From: Verrucomicrobiia bacterium
Lineage (GTDB): Bacteria > Verrucomicrobiota > Verrucomicrobiia > Verrucomicrobiales > Akkermansiaceae
Assembly: GCA_030430455.1 (NCBI GenBank)
Contig: JAUIJB010000025.1
Span: 1-44,382, forward strand
Direction of reading: 5' to 3'
DNA length: 44,382 nucleotides
Shown here: piece after piece, positions 24,014 to 32,888 of the stretch
How positions within the stretch are numbered: position 1 is the stretch's first letter
Layout: each line of letters begins with the position of its first letter
The notes under the pieces: model-generated
Seen by the model: the letters and a program-made list of their open reading frames with translations, nothing else
Database searches by the model: none
Told to the model about the DNA's origin: nothing
Program-made: the position numbers and the translations under genes

Positions 24014-25063
24014 TTGGCCCTCTCGCTGACCCTGACCCTGAGCGAGCTCGCCCGGCTGGTCGATGGTGACATCGTCCGGGGCGAGCTTTCCTCGTCCTAC
24101 GGGGGCATCGCCTCGCTCGACGAGGCGACCGCCGACGACATTTCCTTCCTCGGCAACGAGAAATACCACGCCGACTTCCAGGCGACCCGCGCCGGCGTGG
24201 TGATCGTGCCCCGCGGCATCGCGGACGGCCCGGCGGGGGCGGCGCTGCTGGCGGCGGACAACCCGTCCTTCGCCTTCGGCAAGGCGGTCGAGCACTTCAC
24301 CCGGGCGCTCAAGCGGAGCTTCCGGCCGGGCATCGACCCCCGCGCGGTCATCGCCGACGGGGCGGAATGCGACCCCGCGAAGGTCCGCGTGCACGCCGGG
24401 GCGGTGGTGATGGCGGGCGCGGTGATCGGCGCCGGCAGCGAGATCGGCCCCAACGCGGTGGTCGGCGGGGAAGTGCGGATCGGCCGCGACTGCCTGCTCC
24501 ACGCCAACGTGACGGTGCGCGAGCGCTGCGTGATCGGCGACCGGGTGATCCTGCAGCCGGGCGCGGTGATCGGGTCGGACGGCTACGGCTACGAGCAGGT
24601 CGACGGACGCCACGTCAAGGTCGACCAGATCGGCATCGTCGAGCTCGAGGACGACGTCGAGATCGGCGCCAACACGACCATCGACCGGGCCCGCTTCGGG
24701 CGCACCGTGGTCGGTGCCGGGACCAAGATCGACAACCTCGTCCAGATCGCCCACAACGTGCAGCTCGGCGAGCACAACCTGATCGTCTCGCAGAGTGGCG
24801 TGGCGGGCAGCTCGCGGACCGGGAAGTACGTGGTGCTGGCCGCGCAGGCCGGCATCGCGGGCCACCTGAAGATCGGCGACGGCGCGATGTTCGCCGGCCG
24901 GTCGGGGGTGGGCTCCAACCTCGCGGGCGGGCAGAAGTACGGCGGCATCCCGGCCCAGCCGCTGATGGCCGAGCAGAAGCAGCGCGCCGCGCTGCGCAAG
25001 CTGCCGGAGTTGCTCAAGCGGGTGAAGGCGTTGGAGAAGCGCCTGCAGCGCGGTGCCGAGTAA
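24014..25063 (+). CDS. lpxD: UDP-3-O-acylglucosamine N-acyltransferase
   Basis: LpxD adds the N-linked acyl chain in lipid A synthesis, using acyl-ACP. The 349-residue product starts with TTG at 24014. It has the N-terminal uridine-binding domain (to about 100; SLDEATADDISFLGNEKY) and then a left-handed beta helix of hexapeptide repeats (IGAGSEIGPNAVVGGEVRIG and onward). The catalytic histidine is in QIAHNVQLGEHN. A C-terminal helical extension ends LLKRVKALEKRLQ. Its presence shows the host makes lipopolysaccharide. The stop codon TAA (25061-25063) is part of an AGTNNNN heptad repeat. Confidence 0.95.
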   Translation: MALSLTLTLSELARLVDGDIVRGELSSSYGGIASLDEATADDISFLGNEKYHADFQATRAGVVIVPRGIADGPAGAALLAADNPSFAFGKAVEHFTRALKRSFRPGIDPRAVIADGAECDPAKVRVHAGAVVMAGAVIGAGSEIGPNAVVGGEVRIGRDCLLHANVTVRERCVIGDRVILQPGAVIGSDGYGYEQVDGRHVKVDQIGIVELEDDVEIGANTTIDRARFGRTVVGAGTKIDNLVQIAHNVQLGEHNLIVSQSGVAGSSRTGKYVVLAAQAGIAGHLKIGDGAMFAGRSGVGSNLAGGQKYGGIPAQPLMAEQKQRAALRKLPELLKRVKALEKRLQRGAE

Positions 25064-25079
25064 AAAGTAGAAAGTGGCC
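25059..25079 (+). repeat. AGTNNNN heptad array overlapping the lpxD stop codon
   Basis: AGTAAAA, AGTAGAA and AGTGGCC in exact 7-bp register, preceded by GTGCCG. The lpxD stop TAA is inside the first unit. The array ends seven bases before the next palindromic element. Confidence 0.75.
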
Positions 25080-25085
25080 GGGTGG

Positions 25086-25265
25086 ATCGGAGCGCCGACT
25101 TCAGTCGGCTGAGAGGTGAGGAGGCGAAGCGGGAGGGCGCTTCGGGGCAGGCTGAAGCCTGCGGTCCGATGGCCGGGTGGCTCGGGGCTCCGATTTCGGT
25201 CGGCTGGGAGGTGAGGAGGCGGAGCGGGAGGGCGCTTCGGGGCAGGCTGAAGCCTGCGGTCCGAT
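25086..25265 (+). repeat. 85-bp palindromic element, tandem dimer (copies 3 and 4)
   Basis: Copy 3 (25086-25170) is bounded by ATCGGA and TCCGAT, with GCCGACTTCAGTCGGC (25094-25109) and GCAGGCTGAAGCCTGC (25147-25162). Copy 4 (25181-25265) has a decayed first palindrome and a perfect second one (25242-25257). The second palindromes are exactly 95 bp apart, the same period as in the dimer at 11070. Confidence 0.9.
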
Positions 25266-25360
25266 GAAGGCACCTCTGGCGTCGTGCCAAGCCAAGGGAG
25301 GGAAGCAATCGTTGTCCGCGGCGGAGGATCGCTTGGAGAGCGCTTGGCGCCTCACACGCT

Positions 25361-25423
25361 CATCTCCCATCTTCCATCCAGGATCCAGGATCCAGGATCC
25401 AGGATCCGGCATCCCTGATCCGG
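25361..25423 (+). repeat. Heptad array just past the DAHP synthase stop
   Basis: Nine units in exact 7-bp register: CATCTCC, CATCTTC, CATCCAG, GATCCAG three times, GATCCGG, CATCCCT and GATCCGG. It ends six bases before the last base of the minus-strand DAHP synthase gene (25430), that is, in its 3' untranslated region. Confidence 0.75.
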
Positions 25424-25429
25424 GCCTCC

Positions 25430-26491
<1,062 letters not shown>

Positions 26492-26525
26492 GGGGTGAGA
26501 AAAGGGCGGCGGCGCCGCAGTGCCG

Positions 26526-26553
26526 AGTAAAAAGTAGAAAGGAAAAAGTGGTC
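26526..26553 (+). repeat. AGTNNNN heptad array, four units
   Basis: AGTAAAA, AGTAGAA, AGGAAAA and AGTGGTC at 7-bp spacing, again preceded by GTGCCG, the prefix also seen at 5041 and 25053. It lies 34 bp upstream of the DAHP synthase start. Confidence 0.7.
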
Positions 26554-26602
26554 CGGGGCGGAGGGGCCCGCCGGGTCCGGGGGCGGGTGAGGTGTTGGGT
26601 TT

Positions 26603-26714
26603 AGTGAGCAGTGAGCAGTGAGCAGTGAGCAGTGAGCGGTGAGCGGTGAGCGGTGAGCAGTGAGCGGTGAGGAGTGAGGAGTGAGGAGTGAGGAGTGAGG
26701 AGTGAGGAGTGAGG
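26603..26714 (+). repeat. Sixteen-unit AGTGAGC/AGTGAGG heptad array
   Basis: Sixteen consecutive 7-bp units without a register break: five AGTGAGC, three GGTGAGC, one AGTGAGC, one GGTGAGG and six AGTGAGG. The ordered blocks show stepwise local expansion. The array fills the middle of the divergent promoter region between the DAHP synthase and LOG genes, so copy number could affect expression of either. Confidence 0.95.
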
Positions 26715-26787
26715 AGCCTGCCGTTCCGCTCATTTGTCATCCTCCAACTTGTGAAAGAGGCGCTTGGGGAAAGCCAGGGAGGAGCGT

Positions 26788-26845
26788 ATCGGACCGCCGA
26801 CTTCAGTCGGCCATGAGGTGTGGAGGCGGAGCGAAGGGGCGCCTC
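26788..26845 (+). repeat. Truncated palindromic element (copy 5)
   Basis: It begins ATCGGA and has the first palindrome GCCGACTTCAGTCGGC (26796-26811) and the conserved GAGGTG...GGAGGCGGAG middle. It then departs from the family, lacking the second palindrome and the TCCGAT end. The break coincides with a local GGCGGAG/CTCCGCC inverted repeat. Confidence 0.8.
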
Positions 26846-26868
26846 CGCCGCGTTCTGCTCAGCGCCCC

Positions 26869-26910
26869 TGCTACTTGCTACTTGCTACCGGCTACTCGCT
26901 ACCAGCTACT
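26869..26910 (+). repeat. Heptad array immediately upstream of the LOG gene
   Basis: Six units in 7-bp register: TGCTACT twice, TGCTACC, GGCTACT, CGCTACC and AGCTACT. Read on the other strand these are AGTAGCA-like, matching the AGTNNNN arrays elsewhere. It ends 7 bp before the ATG at 26918 and so occupies the leader. Confidence 0.8.
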
Positions 26911-26917
26911 CTGGGGC

Positions 26918-28060
26918 ATGACGAAACACGCGCGGAAGTCGCCGGTGCCGGTCGAGCGGGATTTCACGGCGGGCATGGCCGAGCACGGGCGGAGGTCGTT
27001 TGTCGGGTCGACCGGCGACCGCGAGCTCGACGCCCGGGTGATGGAGCTGGCCGAGGCGGCCGCCGGGGCCGGCGAGGCCGATCTGCTGGCGGAGATGATG
27101 ATCACTGCCGTGCGGATCTCGCGCGGCACGGTGACGGCGGGCGACTTCAAGATGATGAACCGGGCGCTCAAGGAGATGCGTGCGGCGGAGGAGGTCTTCG
27201 GGCCGTGGCGCGACTTCCGCAAGGTGTCGGTCTTCGGTTCGGCGCGGACCCGGCCGGACGACCCGCAGTACCAGGCGGCGGTCGAGTTTTCCCGCCAGAT
27301 GCGCGAGCACGGCTTCATGACCATCACCGGCGCCGGCCCCGGCATCATGGCGGCGGGCAACGAGGGCGCCGGCGCCGAGGACAGCTTCGGGCTGAACATC
27401 GTGCTGCCCTTCGAGGCGACGGCCAACGAGTTCATCGCCGGCGACGACAAGCTGGTCGAGTTCAACTACTTCTTCACCCGCAAGCTGTCCTTCGTGAAGG
27501 AAAGCGACGCGACCGCCGGCTTCCCGGGCGGCTTCGGCACCATGGACGAGGTCTTCGAGGCGCTGACCCTGATCCAGACCGGCAAGGCGCAGGTCTACCC
27601 GATGGTCCTGGTCGAGGCGAAGGGCGGCAAGTACTGGAAGTTCTGGGAGCAGTTCGTGCGCGACCACCTGCTGCGCTCGGGGATGATCTCGGAGAGCGAC
27701 CTGTCCCTGTTCCGGGTGACCGACGACATCGAGGAGGCCGTCGAGGAGGTGGTCGGCTTCTACCGCACCTTCCACTCCTACCGCTACGTCGGCGACCGCC
27801 TGGTGATGCGGCTGATGAACCCGCTGGCCGAGGGCGAGGTCGGGCGGCTCGAGCAGGAGTTCGGCGACGTCATCAAGGCGGGCCGGATGCAGCAGCGCGG
27901 CGCGCTCGAGGAGGAGGACAACGAGCCCGAGATGGCCGGGCTGCCGCGGCTGGTGTTCCGCCACCGGCGGGGGAACTTCGGACGGCTGCGCGAGTTCATC
28001 GACGCGGTCAACCGCGCCACCACCGTCGAGACCGTCGAGGACCCCGTGGAGGCGGAGTGA
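26918..28060 (+). CDS. LOG-family protein (TIGR00730-like nucleoside 5'-monophosphate phosphoribohydrolase)
   Basis: The 380-residue product has the LOG Rossmann fold: KVSVFGSARTRPDDP, then TGAGPGIMAAGNEGAG and the diagnostic PGGFGTMDEVFEALTLIQTGK, whose Arg/Glu pair catalyses cleavage of a nucleotide's N-glycosidic bond. Small members make cytokinin bases in plants; bacterial members act on AMP-like or modified nucleotides. This is a long version with about 95 extra residues before and 110 after the core, so its substrate is uncertain. The ATG at 26918 was chosen because upstream in-frame DNA is heptad repeat. The stop overlaps the tlyA start (ATGA-type, 28058-28062). Confidence 0.88.
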   Translation: MTKHARKSPVPVERDFTAGMAEHGRRSFVGSTGDRELDARVMELAEAAAGAGEADLLAEMMITAVRISRGTVTAGDFKMMNRALKEMRAAEEVFGPWRDFRKVSVFGSARTRPDDPQYQAAVEFSRQMREHGFMTITGAGPGIMAAGNEGAGAEDSFGLNIVLPFEATANEFIAGDDKLVEFNYFFTRKLSFVKESDATAGFPGGFGTMDEVFEALTLIQTGKAQVYPMVLVEAKGGKYWKFWEQFVRDHLLRSGMISESDLSLFRVTDDIEEAVEEVVGFYRTFHSYRYVGDRLVMRLMNPLAEGEVGRLEQEFGDVIKAGRMQQRGALEEEDNEPEMAGLPRLVFRHRRGNFGRLREFIDAVNRATTVETVEDPVEAE

Positions 28061-28785
28061 TGGCCAGGGAGCGGGTCGACGTGCTGCTGGTGGCGCGCGG
28101 GTTGTGCGAGACCCGCGAGCAGGCCAAGCGGCTGGTGATGGCGGGCGAGGTCCGCAGCGGCGACCGGGTGGTCGAGAAGGCGAGCACCCGGCTCGACGAG
28201 GACGCCGCGCTCGAGGTGCGCGAGCGGCCGAAGTTCGTCGGCCGCGGGGGGCTCAAGCTGGAGGGCGCGCTCGACCACTTCGGCATCGCGGTGGAGGGCC
28301 GCACCTGCCTCGATGTCGGCGCCTCGACCGGGGGCTTCACCGACTGCCTGCTCCAGCGCGGCGCGGCGCGGGTGCACGCGGTGGATGTCGGGACCAACCA
28401 GCTCGCCTGGAAGATCCGCCAGGACCCGCGGGTGGTGGTGAAGGAGAAGTTCAACGCCCGCCACCTGGTGGAGTCGGACCTCGGCGAGAAGGTCGGGCTG
28501 GTGGTGATGGATGTCTCGTTCATCTCGCTGACCAGGATCCTGCCCGCGGTCTTCGGCGTGCTCGACGAGGGCGGCGAGGTGATCTGCCTGGTCAAGCCGC
28601 AGTTCGAACTGGCCCGCGAGCAGATCGGCAAGGGCGGGATCGTGCGCGACCCGGCGCTGCACGAGCAGGCGGTGGAGAAGATCCGCTCCTTCGTTGCGGA
28701 GCAGGGACGCGAGTGGGTCGGGGTCGTCGACTCACCGATCACCGGGACGGACGGCAACCGCGAGTTCCTGGCCTGGCTGAGGTGA
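28060..28785 (+). CDS. tlyA: TlyA-family rRNA 2'-O-methyltransferase
   Basis: The 241-residue product has an N-terminal S4 RNA-binding domain (MARERVDVLLVARGLCETRE, AGEVRSGDRVVEK) and an FtsJ-like methyltransferase domain. The SAM motif is CLDVGASTGGFTDCLLQRGA. The K-D-K-E tetrad is visible as KFVGRGGLKLEGA, VMDVSFISL, LVKPQFE and a C-terminal Glu. TlyA methylates riboses in 16S and/or 23S rRNA; older annotations call it hemolysin. Its ATG overlaps the LOG gene stop by one base, indicating translational coupling. The usual size is 240-275. Confidence 0.93.
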   Translation: MARERVDVLLVARGLCETREQAKRLVMAGEVRSGDRVVEKASTRLDEDAALEVRERPKFVGRGGLKLEGALDHFGIAVEGRTCLDVGASTGGFTDCLLQRGAARVHAVDVGTNQLAWKIRQDPRVVVKEKFNARHLVESDLGEKVGLVVMDVSFISLTRILPAVFGVLDEGGEVICLVKPQFELAREQIGKGGIVRDPALHEQAVEKIRSFVAEQGREWVGVVDSPITGTDGNREFLAWLR

Positions 28786-28866
28786 CGCGGCTGTGCCGCC
28801 GTGCCCCGCCGTCGCTCTTCGAGCGGTGGCGGGCAGGCGAGTAGCATGTGGAGAGGGGCCGAGCGG

Positions 28867-28951
28867 ATCGGAGCGCCGACTGCAGTCGGCCACGAGGTGT
28901 GGAGGCGGAGTGCAAGGGCGCCACGGTGCAGGCTCAAGCCTGCGGTCCGAT
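28867..28951 (+). repeat. 85-bp palindromic element, single copy (copy 6)
   Basis: ATCGGA (28867-28872) to TCCGAT (28946-28951), exactly 85 bp. The palindromes are GCCGACTGCAGTCGGC (28875-28890) and GCAGGCTCAAGCCTGC (28928-28943), both perfect, at the same 53-bp offset as in all other complete copies. The compensated central changes (TGCA, TCAA) fit selection for pairing. It lies in the 252-bp gap between tlyA and nadK. Confidence 0.9.
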
Positions 28952-29037
28952 GGGCAGCTGCGCTGCGGAGAAGCCCGACCTCCGACCTCCGCCGATCTCC
29001 ATTGCCCGCTGGGGCGGGAGGCGTTAGGGCTTGGGTC

Positions 29038-29892
29038 ATGAAGGTCGGGATCATCGCCAACCCCCACAAGCCCGGCGCCCGGTCGGCGCTGGACCACCTG
29101 TTGGGGGCGCTGGCGGCACGCGGTCTCGAGCCGGTGCTCGAGAAGAAGACGGCCGGCCTTTGCGGGCGGGCCGGAGGGATCGCTGCCGGCGACCTGGCGG
29201 CGACGGCCGAGGTGCTGGTCGTCCTCGGCGGCGACGGCACGATGCTCCACGCCGCCTCGTCGATCGGCGGCACCGACAAGCCGATCGCCGGGATCAACAT
29301 CGGCACCCTCGGCTTCCTGACCACCGTGACCGACGGCGAGATCGAGGAATTCGCCGACGCCCTCGTCGCGGGCGACGTCGTGGTCAGCCCGCGGACCCTG
29401 CTTGCCGCGCGGGTGCTTCGCGCCGATGGCAGCACCTCGAACCACCTCGCCCTCAACGAGGCGGTGCTGGCGCGCGGCTACACCGGGCGGTTGGTCTCGC
29501 TGCGCGCCACGGTCGACGGCGAGCTGCTCAACGACTACCGCGCCGACGGCCTGATCGTGGCGACTCCGACCGGCTCGACGGCCTACTCGCTGTCCGCCGG
29601 GGGCCCGCTGATCAGCCCCTCGGCCGGGGTCTTCGTGATCACGCCGGTCTGCCCGCACACCCTGAGCCAGCGCTCGCTGGTGCTCGACGACGGCGTGGTC
29701 ATTGGGATGGAGCCCGACGCGCAGTCGGTCGAGCCGATGCTCTTCACCGCGGACGGCCGCGACTGCGTGGAGGTCGACGCCGGCGACCGGGTCGAGGTGC
29801 GGCGGGCCGACTACGAGCTCAAGCTGCTGCGCCTCAAGGGAGGATCCTTCTACGAGGCGCTGCGCCAGAAGCTCAACTGGAGGGGTGGCTGA
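29038..29892 (+). CDS. nadK: NAD kinase
   Basis: NadK phosphorylates NAD to NADP. The 284-residue product starts MKVGIIANPHKPGARSA and has the GGDGT motif (VLVVLGGDGTMLHAAS), GINIGTLGFLT, the LNEAVLARG motif with its conserved Asn-Glu and TPTGSTAYSLSAGGP. It ends with a beta-sandwich (FTADGRDCVEVDAGDRVEV). Size is typical. The ATG at 29038 follows a GGGCTTGGGTC leader without a clear ribosome binding site. It works downstream of NadB, encoded at 20599. The aminopeptidase P gene starts 83 bp later. Confidence 0.95.
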   Translation: MKVGIIANPHKPGARSALDHLLGALAARGLEPVLEKKTAGLCGRAGGIAAGDLAATAEVLVVLGGDGTMLHAASSIGGTDKPIAGINIGTLGFLTTVTDGEIEEFADALVAGDVVVSPRTLLAARVLRADGSTSNHLALNEAVLARGYTGRLVSLRATVDGELLNDYRADGLIVATPTGSTAYSLSAGGPLISPSAGVFVITPVCPHTLSQRSLVLDDGVVIGMEPDAQSVEPMLFTADGRDCVEVDAGDRVEVRRADYELKLLRLKGGSFYEALRQKLNWRGG

Positions 29893-29975
29893 GAGGGCGG
29901 CCGGGGGCGGATTTTCGATGGCCGGGAGCCGATTGGCGGTTGCCGTCCGGCAGCGCCCCGCCTTGGATGGTGGGG

Positions 29976-31268
29976 ATGCGCCATGATGAGATCGACCCCG
30001 GCCTTTTCGTCCGCAACCGTGACCGGCTGCGGGCGCTGCTGAAGCCCAACAGCCTCGTCGTGGTCCTGGCCAACGACGTGATGCCGACGAACGCCGACGG
30101 CACGATGCCCTTCATCCAGAACGCCGACCTCTACCACCTGACCGGGGTCAACCAGGAGGACACGGTGCTGGTGATGATGCCCGACGCGGTCGACGAGAAG
30201 GAACGCGAGATCCTCTTCGTCAAGGAGACCAGCGAGCAGATCGCGATCTGGGACGGCCAGAAGCTCTCCAAGGAGGAGGCCCGGAGGCGCACCGGGATCG
30301 CCAAGGTCGAGTGGAGCGAGGGATTCGACGGCTGGCTCGGCCGGCTGGCGCCGCAGGTCGAGCACATCTACCTGGCGACCAACGAGCACCTGCGCTCGGC
30401 GGTCAGCGTCGAGACCGCCAACGGCCGCTTCATCCGCGAGTGCCAGCGGCGCTTTCCGCTGCACCGCTACGAGCGGCTCGCGCCGCTGATGCACCAGCTG
30501 CGGATGATCAAGGACCCCGAGGAGCTGAAGTTCATCCAGAAGGCCTGCGACATCACCGCGGAGGGCTTCCGCCGCGCGCTCGGCTTCATCCGTCCGGGCG
30601 TCGGCGAGTGGGAGATCGAGGCCGAGCTGGTCCACGAGTACATCCGCCGCGGGTCGCGCGGCTTCGCCTACAACCCGATCATCGGCAGCGGCGCCAACGC
30701 CTGCGTGCTGCACTACCTCGAGAACGACGGCGTCTGCCGGGACGGCGAGATGGTGCTGATGGACTGCGCCGCGGAATACGGCGGCTGGAACGCCGACCTG
30801 ACCCGGACCGTGCCGGTCAACGGCCGCTTCACCAAGCGCCAGCGCGAGGTCTACGACGCGGTCCTGCGGGTCTTCCGCGGCGCCAACGGGATCCTCCGCC
30901 CCGGCAACACCCCGCTGGCCTACCAGAAGCAGGTGGTCGAGCTGATGGAGGAGGAGCTGGTCGGGCTCGGGCTGATCGGCGCCCGGGAGGCGAAGGAGCA
31001 GGGCGAGAACAAGCCGCTGGTGCGGAAGTACTTCATGCATGGCACCTCGCACCACCTCGGGCTCGACGTCCACGACGTCGCCCCGCCCCACGAGCCCTTC
31101 GCCGAGGGCATGGTGTTCACCATCGAGCCGGGGATCTACATCCGCGAGGAAAAGCTCGGCGTGCGGCTCGAGAACGACGTGCTCATCGGCAAGGAGGCCA
31201 ACCTCGACCTGATGGCCGACATCCCGATCGAGGCCGGCGAGATCGAGGAGCTGATGAACCGCGGGTAG
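29976..31268 (+). CDS. pepP: Xaa-Pro aminopeptidase (aminopeptidase P)
   Basis: The 430-residue product removes N-terminal residues that precede proline. An N-terminal pita-like prodomain (about 1-165; QNADLYHLTGVNQEDTVLV) precedes the M24 catalytic domain. The five metal ligands are readable: two Asp in LMDCAAEYGGWNADLTRT, His in HGTSHHLGLDVHD, Glu in FTIEPGIYIREE and Glu in VRLENDVLIGKE. Two in-frame ATGs, 29967 and 29976, are possible; the second is preferred because a GGTGGGG stretch precedes it. Its stop is 9 bp from the convergent C39-like gene. Confidence 0.93.
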   Translation: MRHDEIDPGLFVRNRDRLRALLKPNSLVVVLANDVMPTNADGTMPFIQNADLYHLTGVNQEDTVLVMMPDAVDEKEREILFVKETSEQIAIWDGQKLSKEEARRRTGIAKVEWSEGFDGWLGRLAPQVEHIYLATNEHLRSAVSVETANGRFIRECQRRFPLHRYERLAPLMHQLRMIKDPEELKFIQKACDITAEGFRRALGFIRPGVGEWEIEAELVHEYIRRGSRGFAYNPIIGSGANACVLHYLENDGVCRDGEMVLMDCAAEYGGWNADLTRTVPVNGRFTKRQREVYDAVLRVFRGANGILRPGNTPLAYQKQVVELMEEELVGLGLIGAREAKEQGENKPLVRKYFMHGTSHHLGLDVHDVAPPHEPFAEGMVFTIEPGIYIREEKLGVRLENDVLIGKEANLDLMADIPIEAGEIEELMNRG

Positions 31269-31277
31269 CGCGGTCCA

Positions 31278-32747
31278 TCACGGCATGATCATGAACAGGC
31301 GGCCGCCGTGGGCCCAGTTGGCGGCGGCGACCGGCACCCAGCGCAGGCGGTAGGAGGGGCCCCAGGAGTCGCTCACGGCGATCTCGCCGGTCTTCGCGTT
31401 GTAGCCGATGATCATGCAGATGTGGTGGTTGCCCGGCGCCTGCTCGAGGTCGTCGAACTTCTCGGCCTGGCCGGCGATGCGCCGCGCCCACGCGTCCCAG
31501 TCGTCGACCTCGCCGCGTTCCTCGGTGTTGGTGTCGGCGACGGCGTTGTAGAGGGGCAGCGAGTACATCGTCCACATCACCGGGATGCCCTCGTTGATGT
31601 AGCGGTCGAGCCGGGAGATGCTCAGTTTGTCGGGGTCGTCGTCGCGGGTCCGCCGGGCCTTGCGGTAGACCTGCGACTTCACCTCGTCGATGAGCAACTC
31701 CGGCGAGGTGCCGCCGCCGGCGCTGCTCTGGCCGACCATGGCGAGCAGGTACATGTCGGCCTCCATGCCCATGAAGCGCATGGCGCGCTCGAAGGTGGCG
31801 GGCACGCAGTAGCCCTTCGGTCCCTGGTCGACCATGGGGATGCCGCGGATCAGGACGTCGCCGTTTTCGCTGCGCTGCACGGCACCGGCGATGCGCTGCT
31901 TGATCCGGCTGTCGTCGACCTTGCTCGTCTTGCCGCCGGAGTCGGCGGACTCGGGCGAGACGATGCTGAGGTTGACGAACTCCTCGTCCTCCAGCGCGAG
32001 CAGGATCGCGGCGTCGCCGCTGTCCCAGCGGCTGACGGTGCGGCGCGACTTGCCCTCGCCGAAGCGTTGGCGGGTGGGTTCGCCGAGGGACTTGGTGAGG
32101 GTGGCGGTGATCTTCTCGAAGTCGCGCTCCATCGCCGCCGCGAGGCTGTCCTCCGACGCCCCGTCGCCGCCGCCGAAGTGGTCCTCGCCCATGCCGGCCT
32201 TGGAGCCGAAGTCGCCCTTGTTGGCATAGACCACCGAGAGGTTGCCGAAGCTGCCGTCCGGGTCGGCGTAGAGGGCGATTGAGTAGGGCATGGCGCCGAA
32301 CAGGCGGTAGCTGCCGGGCGGGTCGCCGTGGAACGCGGCGTAGAGCCGCCACGACAGCAGCCCCTCGGTCTGCGACTCGCGGCGCAGCCCGAGCGCCTTG
32401 GCGATGTCCGCGGCCGGGCGCGCGAGGATCGGCTCGGTGTTGAACAGCGGGTGGCCGGCGGCCTGGTTGAGCGGCTCGACCCGCTCCCGGGCGATTTCCT
32501 TGCGTCGCTGCTCGATGAACTCCTGGTCCTTGGCGGAGAGGAACTCGATCGGGAAGGTGAAGCTCTGGCCGTCGTCCCGCAGGAGGGTCACCTGGTCGCG
32601 CTGGATCTTCTCGAGGGTGGCCTCGATGGTCCGGCCGTCGTTGCTGGTGAAGCTGCGGGATTCCGCGTGGCACGGGCTGCCGGCGACGAGGGCGGCAGCC
32701 GCCAGGGCGGTGGCGGCGGCGAGCGGAGGATGGTGGGCGCGGTTCAA
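31278..32747 (-). CDS. Secreted C39-like cysteine peptidase with SHD1-like domain
   Basis: TTG 32747 gives a good 29-residue signal peptide (LAAATALAAAALVAGSPCHA). A GTG at 32801 would add 18 residues. After it comes an SHD1-like segment (RSFTSNDGRTIEATLEKIQR, then VTLLRDDGQSFTFPIEFLSA), a small beta domain common in Planctomycetes and Verrucomicrobia. The C-terminal third is a papain-fold C39-like domain: VDQGPKGYCVPATFERAMRF (oxyanion Gln and nucleophile Cys), NHHICMIIGYN (His) and IAVSDSWG (Asp). It should cleave peptides outside the cytoplasm. A hairpin TGGAAG/CTTCCA (32761-32780) lies just upstream of the chosen start. Function beyond peptidase is unknown. Confidence 0.82.
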   Translation of the reverse strand: MNRAHHPPLAAATALAAAALVAGSPCHAESRSFTSNDGRTIEATLEKIQRDQVTLLRDDGQSFTFPIEFLSAKDQEFIEQRRKEIARERVEPLNQAAGHPLFNTEPILARPAADIAKALGLRRESQTEGLLSWRLYAAFHGDPPGSYRLFGAMPYSIALYADPDGSFGNLSVVYANKGDFGSKAGMGEDHFGGGDGASEDSLAAAMERDFEKITATLTKSLGEPTRQRFGEGKSRRTVSRWDSGDAAILLALEDEEFVNLSIVSPESADSGGKTSKVDDSRIKQRIAGAVQRSENGDVLIRGIPMVDQGPKGYCVPATFERAMRFMGMEADMYLLAMVGQSSAGGGTSPELLIDEVKSQVYRKARRTRDDDPDKLSISRLDRYINEGIPVMWTMYSLPLYNAVADTNTEERGEVDDWDAWARRIAGQAEKFDDLEQAPGNHHICMIIGYNAKTGEIAVSDSWGPSYRLRWVPVAAANWAHGGRLFMIMP

Positions 32748-32888
32748 GGGAGACTTTCCCTGGAAGCGGATGGGCTTCCAGAGTCTCTCTACCGATAGCA
32801 CACCTGGCGGAATTCCCGAGAGCCGATTCAGAAAACCCGGTGGGAGGGTCTCATCGCCCCCATCGGCGACGTCTCCTCTGAAAATGCT

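Noticed and set aside
25086..25423. CRISPR-like array
   Set aside because: The repeats are tandem or palindromic without unique spacers of constant length, and no cas gene is nearby.
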